In this document: positions 1-5,293 of the stretch, piece after piece
Layout: each line of letters starts with the position of its first letter
Numbering within the stretch: position 1 is the first letter of the stretch
Assembly (NCBI GenBank): GCA_946408145.1
Contig: CAMJQX010000121.1
Span: 1 to 5,293, forward strand
Source of the DNA: an uncultured Clostridia bacterium
Lineage (GTDB): Bacteria; Bacillota_A; Clostridia; Oscillospirales; Oscillospiraceae
Direction of reading: 5' to 3'
DNA length: 5,293 bases
Made by a program: the position numbers and the translations under genes
Notes under the pieces: generated by a model
What the model was told of the DNA's origin: nothing
Database searches by the model: none
Seen by the model: the letters and a program-made list of their open reading frames with translations, nothing else

Positions 1-2308
1 TGGCCTTGTTCATAAAGGACTCGATCTCGCTGTTCTGCGCCGCGGAATCGCCTGCGTTTTCCTTGATGAACTGGATGACCTCCTCACGCTCCTCGTCGGA
101 GACGAAGGCGCCCTGTATACGGATCGGCTTGCCGATGCCTACAGGCGAGAAGAGCATGTCGCCCATACCGATCAGCTTCTCCGCGCCGCCCTGATCAAGG
201 ATGATGCGGCTCTCCATCGCGGAGGAGACCGCAAAAGCGATGCGCGAGGGGATGTTGGCCTTCATCAGGCCGGTGATGACGTCCGCCGACGGACGCTGCG
301 TGGCAATGATCAGGTGCATGCCGGCGGCGCGGCCCATCTGCGCGACGCGGCAGATGCTCTCCTCCACTTCCTTGGAGGCGACCATCATCAGATCGGCCAG
401 CTCGTCGATCACGATGACGATGCTCGGCAAGCGCTGATCACCGCTCTTTTCACAGAGCTTGTTGTAGCTCTCCAGATCACGCACCCCGGCGTCGGAAAAC
501 AGGTGATAGCGCTTGATCATCTCCACAACGGACCACTGCAGCGCGCCGGCAGCCTTCTTCGGGTCGGTGACGACGGGCACATACAGATGCGGGATGCCGT
601 TATAGATGCCGAGCTCCACCATCTTGGGGTCGATCATGATGAGCCGCACCTCATCCGGCCGCGCCTTGTACAGCAGCGACAGGATCAGCGAATTCATGCA
701 GACCGATTTGCCGGAGCCCGTGGTGCCCGCGATCAGCATATGCGGGAGCTTGGCGATATTTCCTACGATACAGTCGCCGCTGATGTCCTTGCCGATGGCA
801 AAGCTCAGGCGGGACTTCGCGTTCTGGAATTTGACGGAGGAAATGATATCCCCGAGATAGACCTTGCTGACGATCTTGTTCGGCACTTCGATGCCGACGG
901 TGGAGATCTTGTCCGGGATCGGCGCGATGCGGACGTTCACGACGCCGAGCGCAAGAGCGAGATCGCCCGCAAGGTTGGTGACGCGGGAGAGCTTGACGCC
1001 CTGCTCCAGCTCGATGTCATAGCGCGTGACGGTGGGGCCGCGAATGACGCCCACGATGCCGGCATTGATGCCGAAGCTGCGGATGGCGCCTTCAAGCCGC
1101 TCCTTGTTGAGCGCGATCTCATCGCGCGCGTCGATCGCCGCGCCCGTGCCGCTCTGCAGCAGCTCAAGCGGCGGGAATTCATACTCGCCGGTCTGTCCCT
1201 GCGCGCCGATGGCTTTCTCGACGGCCTTGGCCTCCGCCTCCACTGCATCCCGAGAGATCTTTTTCTTCGGCGGATCCGAGATCTCGGCCGTAACGGCGAC
1301 CGTGCCGATCGTCTTTGCGGCGGGCTTCGGCTGGACGGGAAGCTTCCGGAAGCCCTCCTCGATCTCATCATCCTCCACGGCCGCGCTGTCGGCAATGTTC
1401 GGAGCGGACTGTTTCGGTGCGGGGTTCTCCTCGGTCTTTTTCCGGCGGACCTTCGCGCGGCTCGCTGTCTTCGCGGGCGCTGGCTTTGACGCGTCCGAGC
1501 CGAAGAGATTCAGCGGCTCCTCGTCCTCGCCCAGCGGAAGATCCACATCATATGTCCCCCGGTTCACGCGCTCGATCGGTTTCGGCGCTTTGCCCACGGG
1601 GACGCCTCTGGCATCACGGAGTTCCGGCACGGTGAACTTTTCAGGCTCGGCATAGGCCGCCGGATCGTACGGCTGCCGCTCGATCCTCACAGCGCTGAAT
1701 ATGCCCTTGAAGCTGCCGCGTATCGCCAAGATCAGGCAGGCCAGAAACAGCAGGATCAGTACGGGCATTGCGCCGTAGATGCTGAAGGCCGCTTCCAGGC
1801 CTTTAGCCAGAAGGCCGCCGAGTACGCCGCCGGAAATCAGATCCTGCCCTGTCCAGAACAGCTTGCCGACCATATCCATGAATTTTAGCCCGTCCGTCGG
1901 CGTCAATTCCGTTCCGAGCTCCATCACGGCAGAGAAAAAGATTGGAAGCAGCAGCGCGCAGCTGATCCTCCCGTCCACCGGCTTTCCCTTGTGTGTAAAA
2001 AGGATGTAGGTGCACAGGACGAACGCGGGCGGCACCACCCAGAAGCCGTAGCCGACCAGGCCCTTCAGATAATTGGAGAAGAAGGCGATAAAAGCCCCGT
2101 CGGTGTTGAAATGGCTGATGACCATAAATACGGCCAAAAACAGGAACACCACACCCCAGACTTCCCGGCGCACCGGCTGCGGAGCAGGCGGCGGAGAAGA
2201 ACGCGCAGCACTTGACGCCGCAGGCTTTTTCGCAGGCGCCTTTTTCTTTGGCGCGGACGCCGGCTTCTTTTTGCTTGTCGATTTGTTTGTCGCTTTACTT
2301 GCTGCCAT
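1..2308 (-). CDS. ftsK: DNA translocase FtsK/SpoIIIE, C-terminus cut by window edge
   Basis: ATP-driven double-stranded DNA pump that moves chromosomal DNA through the division or sporulation septum. Reading the minus strand from the ATG gives 769 uninterrupted codons. A Lys/Ala/Pro-rich cytoplasmic tail (about 4-45) precedes four hydrophobic segments (about 50-66, 83-103, 115-130, 176-197), with the Gly-rich loop typical of the FtsK_4TM domain between the third and fourth. A Pro/Ala/Glu-rich linker follows to about 365. The alpha/beta motor begins at YEFPPLELL (376-384), with Walker A GTTGSGKS (528-535, Lys534), Walker B IVIVIDE (630-636, Asp635), TQRPSADVITG (670-680) and GDMLF (716-720). 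The winged-helix gamma domain that reads DNA polarity lies beyond the left edge. The gene starts 18 nt after uppP, so co-transcription is likely. The family is certain; whether its role is vegetative (FtsK/SftA-like) or sporulation-specific (SpoIIIE) cannot be told from sequence alone. Confidence 0.97.
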   Translation of the reverse strand, partial: MAASKATNKSTSKKKPASAPKKKAPAKKPAASSAARSSPPPAPQPVRREVWGVVFLFLAVFMVISHFNTDGAFIAFFSNYLKGLVGYGFWVVPPAFVLCTYILFTHKGKPVDGRISCALLLPIFFSAVMELGTELTPTDGLKFMDMVGKLFWTGQDLISGGVLGGLLAKGLEAAFSIYGAMPVLILLFLACLILAIRGSFKGIFSAVRIERQPYDPAAYAEPEKFTVPELRDARGVPVGKAPKPIERVNRGTYDVDLPLGEDEEPLNLFGSDASKPAPAKTASRAKVRRKKTEENPAPKQSAPNIADSAAVEDDEIEEGFRKLPVQPKPAAKTIGTVAVTAEISDPPKKKISRDAVEAEAKAVEKAIGAQGQTGEYEFPPLELLQSGTGAAIDARDEIALNKERLEGAIRSFGINAGIVGVIRGPTVTRYDIELEQGVKLSRVTNLAGDLALALGVVNVRIAPIPDKISTVGIEVPNKIVSKVYLGDIISSVKFQNAKSRLSFAIGKDISGDCIVGNIAKLPHMLIAGTTGSGKSVCMNSLILSLLYKARPDEVRLIMIDPKMVELGIYNGIPHLYVPVVTDPKKAAGALQWSVVEMIKRYHLFSDAGVRDLESYNKLCEKSGDQRLPSIVIVIDELADLMMVASKEVEESICRVAQMGRAAGMHLIIATQRPSADVITGLMKANIPSRIAFAVSSAMESRIILDQGGAEKLIGMGDMLFSPVGIGKPIRIQGAFVSDEEREEVIQFIKENAGDSAAQNSEIESFMNKA

Positions 2309-2317
2309 ATATGTATG

Positions 2318-2326
2318 TCCTACTCC
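2318..2326 (-). promoter_or_regulatory. Ribosome binding region of ftsK
   Basis: Two Shine-Dalgarno-like cores follow the uppP stop: GGAG directly after the TAA (2323-2326, 14 nt from the ATG) and AGGA (2318-2321, 9 nt from the ATG). The second has the better spacing. Both support the ATG at 2308 and fit translation close behind uppP on a shared transcript. Confidence 0.6.
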
Positions 2327-3160
2327 TTAGAAAATCATCGTGAGGATGACGGTCAGCGCGCCGACGACCCAGCAGTAATATGCGAAGCCGCCGAATTTGC
2401 CCTTTTGGGCTATGTATCTGATCAGATTGATCGCCGCGAGGCCCGAGAGCAGCGCAGCTACCATGCCGGCAATATAGGCCGGGATGAGCGCAATGTCTAT
2501 CCCTTCCCTTGCAGCGTCGACGACGCTGAGGATAGTGGCGCCCAGCACGGACGGGATGCTCATCAGGAAAGCGAACTTGACCGCGAAGCCGCGATTGAGG
2601 CCGGTCGCGATGCCGGCGGTTATCGTAGTGCCGCTGCGCGAGAGGCCGGGGATCACGGCCACGCACTGGCACAGGCCGATGATCAGCGCGTCCCAGACCG
2701 AAATGCCGCCGATCATCTTTTTGCCTTCCTTCATCTTGTCCGCCACATACAGGATGCAGCCGGTCAGCACCATGGCAATGCCGATGAAGAAGCTGTTGTA
2801 ATAAAGACCTTCCAGCATGTCCTTGATCGGCAGGATCAGGAACAAGGGGATCGTCGCAACAACGATCATAAAGAACAGGCGTGCCGCGGGATAGCGTGCG
2901 CGGCGCTCCCCTGCCAGCGGGCCGATATTGACGAAACCGAGGACCTCGAAAAACATGGCTACGATGTCTTCCCAGTATACGATGCAGACGGAAATCAGCG
3001 TTGCGAGATGCAGCAGCACGTCAAAAAACAGATGACCGTCGGCCGTCGTCGTCATGCCGAAGAGATTGTTCAGGATGGACAGATGACCGGAACTGGAGAT
3101 CGGCAGGAACTCTGTCAGCCCCTGCACGAGTCCCAGTATGATCGCATTTCCGATGGACAT
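2327..3160 (-). CDS. uppP: Undecaprenyl-diphosphate phosphatase UppP (BacA family)
   Basis: Integral membrane enzyme that dephosphorylates undecaprenyl diphosphate to undecaprenyl phosphate, the lipid carrier for peptidoglycan and other surface glycans; extra copies are known to give bacitracin resistance. The protein has 277 residues, normal for the family. The (E/Q)xxxE motif is Q13-GLT-E17, followed by LPISSSGH with His26. The second signature PGLSRSGTTI lies at 171-180, with the conserved Arg175. FAFLMSIPSVLGA (about 196-208) is also characteristic. Hydrophobic segments run through the whole chain. The ATG at 3160 places the first motif where homologues have it. Only a weak purine run (GGGGG, 3170-3174) with 9-nt spacing precedes it. 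A promoter candidate sits just upstream and ftsK follows 18 nt later. Here uppP separates tepA from ftsK, and it may serve the sugar transferase two genes upstream by recycling its carrier. Confidence 0.96.
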   Translation of the reverse strand: MSIGNAIILGLVQGLTEFLPISSSGHLSILNNLFGMTTTADGHLFFDVLLHLATLISVCIVYWEDIVAMFFEVLGFVNIGPLAGERRARYPAARLFFMIVVATIPLFLILPIKDMLEGLYYNSFFIGIAMVLTGCILYVADKMKEGKKMIGGISVWDALIIGLCQCVAVIPGLSRSGTTITAGIATGLNRGFAVKFAFLMSIPSVLGATILSVVDAAREGIDIALIPAYIAGMVAALLSGLAAINLIRYIAQKGKFGGFAYYCWVVGALTVILTMIF

Positions 3161-3192
3161 AGGCGGAAACCCCCACGTTAATCATATATTTT

Positions 3193-3221
3193 AGTTTACC
3201 ATAATTCCCCGCAAATTACAA
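3193..3221 (-). promoter_or_regulatory. Candidate housekeeping sigma promoter for uppP-ftsK
   Basis: On the minus strand, a TTGTAA -35-like element (3216-3221) and a TAAACT -10-like element (3193-3198) are separated by exactly 17 nt. A TG at the extended -10 position lies one base upstream of the -10. This predicts a transcript start near 3186, about 25 nt before the uppP ATG. The gap is clearly AT-rich against its surroundings. This is a consensus match only, with no experimental support. Confidence 0.5.
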
Positions 3222-3227
3222 GGGGAA
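3205..3227. repeat. Inverted repeat overlapping the uppP promoter -35 element
   Basis: TTCCCC (3205-3210) and GGGGAA (3222-3227) form a perfect 6-bp inverted repeat around an 11-nt centre. The candidate -35 hexamer (3216-3221) lies entirely in that centre. As RNA from tepA it could be a small hairpin, but no U-run follows on the minus strand, so it is a poor terminator. An operator is the alternative. A repeat this short could also be chance. Confidence 0.35.
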
Positions 3228-3253
3228 GTATCAAAGCTTGTTCAGATCGTGTT

Positions 3254-3925
3254 TTATCCGCCGTCGATCCGGGCATGAAGCCAGTCCAGCGCGTCCGAAA
3301 GCGAGCCGACCGCGTCGATCAGGCCGAGATCGACCGCCTCTTCGCCGTAGATCACGCTGCCCACGTCGTTTGCAAGCTCATCTGTCTTGTTCATCAAGCG
3401 GAGGTAATCCTCGCGCGAGACGCGTGAATGGGCCGTGACGAAGCCGAGGATCCGTTCCTGGATCCTGGAAAAATAGGCATAGGTCTGCGGGACGCCGATC
3501 ACGACGCCGTTGATGCGTACGGGATGGATCGTCATGGCTGCGGAGGCTGCGATCAGGCTTCTTTCAGCCGAGACCGCGAGCGGGACGCCGATCGAGTGTC
3601 CCCCGCCCAGGACCAGAGAAACCGTCGGCTTTCGCATACCGGCGATCAGCTCCGCGATCGCGAGGCCTGCCTCCACGTCGCCGCCCACCGTATTGAGCAG
3701 GATCAAAAGTCCTTTGATCTCCGGCGTCTCCTCTATGGCCGCAAGCAGCGGCAGGATGTGCTCATATTTCGTCGTCTTGGCGTCCTCAGGCAGGATCTGA
3801 TGCCCTTCGATCTGCCCGACGATACTCAGGCAGTGGATCTTCCCGGTCTGCGCAGCGCCCATTTCCCGGATCTCGTCCAAAAAGATCACCTCACGGGTAT
3901 TGTGCCCGTGAGGTGGGGATTCCAT
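3254..3925 (-). CDS. tepA: TepA-type ClpP-fold protein (translocation-enhancing protein family)
   Basis: Soluble ClpP/crotonase-fold protein of the TepA family; the B. subtilis member has been linked to protein export, but its substrate is not settled. From the ATG it has 223 residues. IVGQIEGH (35-42) and TTKYEHILP (51-59) are family signatures. NTVGGDVEAGL (78-88) supplies the oxyanion-hole glycines. GGGHSIG (107-113) carries the likely nucleophile Ser111, and MTIHPVR (131-137) the likely catalytic His134. IGVPQTYAYF (143-152) and GLID (201-204) are conserved; Asp187 is a possible third residue. There is no signal peptide or membrane helix. The start is uncertain: the ATG at 3925 has almost no Shine-Dalgarno, and a strong hairpin covers codons 4-13. 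An in-frame TTG at 3880 (residue 16) has GAGGTG 6 nt upstream and would give 208 residues. The gene follows the transferase by 24 nt. The family is certain; the start is not. Confidence 0.92.
   Translation of the reverse strand: MESPPHGHNTREVIFLDEIREMGAAQTGKIHCLSIVGQIEGHQILPEDAKTTKYEHILPLLAAIEETPEIKGLLILLNTVGGDVEAGLAIAELIAGMRKPTVSLVLGGGHSIGVPLAVSAERSLIAASAAMTIHPVRINGVVIGVPQTYAYFSRIQERILGFVTAHSRVSREDYLRLMNKTDELANDVGSVIYGEEAVDLGLIDAVGSLSDALDWLHARIDGG
3878..3892 (-). promoter_or_regulatory. Alternative tepA start: GAGGTG ribosome binding site and TTG codon
   Basis: GAGGTG (3887-3892) stands 6 nt before an in-frame TTG (3878-3880). This matches the 16S anti-Shine-Dalgarno much better than anything before the ATG at 3925. 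Starting here gives an N-terminus beginning MDEIREMG and keeps all the conserved tepA motifs. The GAGGTG forms the 3' arm of the adjacent hairpin, so the RNA could mask it. Confidence 0.4.
3879..3915 (-). terminator. Hairpin plus U-run: terminator or RBS-masking stem at the tepA start
   Basis: CACCTCACGGG (3887-3897) and CCCGTGAGGTG (3905-3915) are perfect 11-bp complements around a 7-nt loop, a GC-rich stem. On the minus-strand transcript the stem is followed by AUC and then five U residues (3879-3883), the form of an intrinsic terminator. It sits 34 nt after the sugar transferase stop, a usual place to end that operon, yet lies inside the longest tepA frame. The 3' arm contains the GAGGTG that would serve the TTG start, so the same stem could also regulate tepA translation. 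No promoter is evident between the transferase stop and tepA, so tepA probably depends on read-through. Confidence 0.6.
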
Positions 3926-3949
3926 GCGATATCCGGATGCTTAGAAGGA

Positions 3950-4570
3950 TTACTTGTTCATGACGCCCGTGCCGCCCTCGACGACGCCTTCGCTGCGCAG
4001 GACGGAAAAAATCGTCCCGAGAAAACAGCGGCAGTCCATCGCAAAAGCTTTCAGCCCGCCCTGCTTGAGGATCTTCACGTAATCGCCGTCCAGCTTCGCT
4101 TTGACGGGGATCTCCAGCTCGTCACGGCCGTTGATCTGTGCCCAGCCGGTCAGGCCGGGGCGGACGTCGTTCGCACCGTAGCGATCGCGCTCGGCGATCA
4201 GATCGTCCTGATTCCACAGCGCCGGCCGCGGCCCGATAATGGACATGTTGCCGACGAAGATATCCCAGACCTGGGGGATCTCATCGAGGCTGCTCTTTCT
4301 CAAAAAGCGGCCGACTTTTGTGATGTACTGTTCGGGGTTTGCGAGCAGATGCGTCGGCATGTCATGCGGCGTAGACATCTTCATGGAGCGGAATTTGTGC
4401 AGCTTGAAGAGTTTTTTCCCTTTTCCCACACGTTTTTGCGTGAAGAATACCGGGCCGGGATCGTCCAGCTTGATAAAAAGGCCAATCAGCAGATACAGCC
4501 AGCCCATCACGATCATAGCCGCTGCGGACAGCAGCAGATCAAACAGGCGCTTAATGACTCTCTCGTACAT
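3950..4570 (-). CDS. Monotopic phosphoglycosyl transferase (bacterial sugar transferase family, PglC-like)
   Basis: Transfers a sugar-1-phosphate from a UDP-sugar to undecaprenyl phosphate at the inner membrane face, the first membrane step in capsule, exopolysaccharide or glycoprotein glycan synthesis. At 206 residues it is the minimal PglC-type core, without the N-terminal domain of WcaJ-like enzymes. A basic start (MYERVIKR) leads into one hydrophobic segment (about 10-34). Next come DDPGPVFFTQKRVG (36-49), KFRSM (59-63), the catalytic Asp-Glu dyad in SLDEIPQVW (94-102; Asp96-Glu97), MSIIGPRP (109-116) and RPGLTGWAQINGRD (137-150). The membrane segment lacks the proline usual at the helix break: Gly23-Trp24 align with Ser23-Pro24 of Campylobacter PglC. 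A good ribosome site (AGAGGA, 4578-4583, 7 nt spacing) precedes the ATG. The gene follows the dehydratase by 31 nt, so they probably form an operon. Which sugar is moved cannot be read from the sequence. Confidence 0.95.
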   Translation of the reverse strand: MYERVIKRLFDLLLSAAAMIVMGWLYLLIGLFIKLDDPGPVFFTQKRVGKGKKLFKLHKFRSMKMSTPHDMPTHLLANPEQYITKVGRFLRKSSLDEIPQVWDIFVGNMSIIGPRPALWNQDDLIAERDRYGANDVRPGLTGWAQINGRDELEIPVKAKLDGDYVKILKQGGLKAFAMDCRCFLGTIFSVLRSEGVVEGGTGVMNK

Positions 4571-4577
4571 AAAAGCT

Positions 4578-4583
4578 TCCTCT
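4578..4583 (-). promoter_or_regulatory. Ribosome binding site of the sugar transferase
   Basis: AGAGGA with a 7-nt spacer before the ATG at 4570 lies in the 31-nt gap after the dehydratase stop. It fixes the start at a position that matches the short basic N-terminus usual for PglC-type enzymes. No promoter-like pair is apparent in the gap, consistent with co-transcription. Confidence 0.6.
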
Positions 4584-4601
4584 GTCTCTCGAGAAGCCGC
4601 G

Positions 4602-5293
4602 TTATACGTGCGTCTCGTCGGTTTTCGGCACCTTGCCGTTTTCGTGCGTCAGCTGTTCGTAGGTATCATCCTTTTTGTCGTTGCCGTGCTCGCCGGCGGG
4701 ATGATAGGTAGGTACCATTTCGGCGACGACGTTTCGGATGTCCTCCCGGTTGTTGTAGGCCGCCTCCATCAGCATCTCCATCTGTCGGAGGAAGAGTTCC
4801 TCGTCAAATGGGATGGGACTGCCGATATGGATCAGTTCGTTGTCGGTCTTCTTCATGCCCTCCTCGGCCATCAGCTTCTCCTCGTAGAGCTTTTCGCCGG
4901 CGCGAAGACCGGTGTACTCGATCGGGATATCAACATCCGGACGGAAGCCGGAGAGCTTGATGAGGTTGCGCGCAAGCGTGTCGATCTTGACAGGGCTGCC
5001 CATATCGAGCACGAAGATCTCGCCGCCGTGGGCATAGGTGCCGGCCTGCAGGACCAGGCCGACCGCCTCCTGCACGGTCATGAAATAGCGGATGATATCG
5101 GGGTGCGTCACCGTGACGGGGCCGCCCTTTTCGATCTGCCGCTTGAAGACGGGAACGACGGAACCGTTGCTGCCCAGGACATTGCCGAAGCGCACGGCCA
5201 CGAACTCTGTCCGAACCGGTTCTTCGGCTGCCGCGGAGCTCTCCACATTGTCATAGCGGTCGGCAGCGTGCGTGAAGAGGCGCGGGATCTCAT
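4602..5293 (-). CDS. NDP-sugar 4,6-dehydratase/epimerase, CapD/FlaA1/PglF family, N-terminus cut by window edge
   Basis: Short-chain dehydrogenase-fold enzyme acting on UDP-N-acetyl sugars. Family members are 4,6-dehydratases or epimerases that make the sugar for a surface glycan. The reading frame runs open to the right edge, giving 229 C-terminal residues. RFGNVLGSNGSV (5157-5192), THPDIIRYFMTV (5073-5108) and GLRAGEKLYEE, followed closely by LMAEEG, are diagnostic of the Polysacc_synt_2 family. The NAD-binding glycine motif and catalytic YxxxK lie outside the window, so activity and the presence of the N-terminal membrane segments of FlaA1-like long forms cannot be judged. An internal GTG at 5244-5246 is not the real start. 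A stretch rich in Ala, Ser and Glu precedes the RFGN motif, and about 30 polar residues extend past the conserved VPTYHP near the end. The neighbouring phosphoglycosyl transferase supports a dehydratase-transferase pair like PglF-PglC. Confidence 0.93.
   Translation of the reverse strand, partial: EIPRLFTHAADRYDNVESSAAAEEPVRTEFVAVRFGNVLGSNGSVVPVFKRQIEKGGPVTVTHPDIIRYFMTVQEAVGLVLQAGTYAHGGEIFVLDMGSPVKIDTLARNLIKLSGFRPDVDIPIEYTGLRAGEKLYEEKLMAEEGMKKTDNELIHIGSPIPFDEELFLRQMEMLMEAAYNNREDIRNVVAEMVPTYHPAGEHGNDKKDDTYEQLTHENGKVPKTDETHV

Noticed and set aside
314..1489. A 391-codon open frame on the plus strand
   Set aside because: It is exactly antisense to the ftsK linker and motor region, where every expected FtsK motif reads through on the minus strand. 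Its product is an Asp/Arg/Leu/Ala-rich shadow with no recognisable domain, as expected from GC-rich codon bias.
2315..3181. A 288-codon open frame on the plus strand opposite uppP
   Set aside because: The product is a hydrophilic His/Asp/Arg/Gln-rich sequence, the usual antisense image of a membrane protein gene. UppP on the minus strand has both catalytic signatures.
3205..3227. Inverted repeat as an intrinsic terminator for tepA
   Set aside because: The stem is only 6 bp with an 11-nt loop, and TTATGG, not a U-run, follows on the minus strand. It is kept as a possible operator instead.
3428..4711. A 427-codon open frame on the plus strand spanning three minus-strand genes
   Set aside because: It crosses tepA, the sugar transferase and the dehydratase end, all of which have clear family motifs on the other strand. 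The translation shows no domain-like pattern. The length is striking but explained by sparse stops in the complementary frame.
5244..5246. GTG as the start of a short dehydratase gene
   Set aside because: The same frame continues open to the window edge, and a start here would remove the NAD-binding and catalytic region of the family, so the gene must begin outside the window.
5108..5293. A 61-codon open frame on the minus strand at the right edge
   Set aside because: It is out of frame with the dehydratase motifs RFGNVLGSNGSV and THPDIIRYF, which continue open to the edge in the other frame; its Arg/Ser/Pro-rich product looks like a shadow.

Overview
The window reads as a five-gene stretch of bacterial chromosome. 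All genes lie on the minus strand, so transcription runs from the right edge to the left. The best guess for the source is a GC-rich member of the Bacillota (Clostridia-like). The sequence looks well above 50% GC by eye. It pairs a TepA-type ClpP-fold protein with a four-TM FtsK/SpoIIIE translocase, a neighbourhood typical of that phylum (in Bacillus subtilis tepA lies just upstream of spoIIIE). Nothing identifies a genus.

In transcription order the layout is: (1) the C-terminal part of a CapD/FlaA1/PglF-type NDP-sugar dehydratase/epimerase, cut by the right edge; (2) a small monotopic phosphoglycosyl transferase (bacterial sugar transferase family, PglC-like); (3) tepA, a ClpP-fold protein; (4) uppP, undecaprenyl-diphosphate phosphatase; (5) ftsK/spoIIIE, cut by the left edge before its C-terminal gamma domain. 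Gaps are 31, 24, 93 and 18 nt. No stretch over 100 nt lacks a gene, and there are no RNA genes, mobile elements or CRISPR arrays.

Genes 1 and 2 look like one operon: the dehydratase makes a modified NDP-sugar and the transferase loads a sugar-1-phosphate onto undecaprenyl phosphate to start a glycan. UppP regenerates undecaprenyl phosphate, so three of the five genes bear on the same lipid carrier. uppP and ftsK look like a second unit with its own promoter in the AT-rich 93-nt gap. A strong hairpin plus U-run lies just inside the annotated start of tepA. It may terminate the glycan operon or sequester the tepA ribosome binding site, and it makes the true tepA start uncertain.

Most of the window is ordinary core-genome content. 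I found no convincing new system. The points most worth a second look are the tepA hairpin, the missing helix-breaking proline in the transferase, the inverted repeat over the uppP promoter, and uppP lying between tepA and ftsK.
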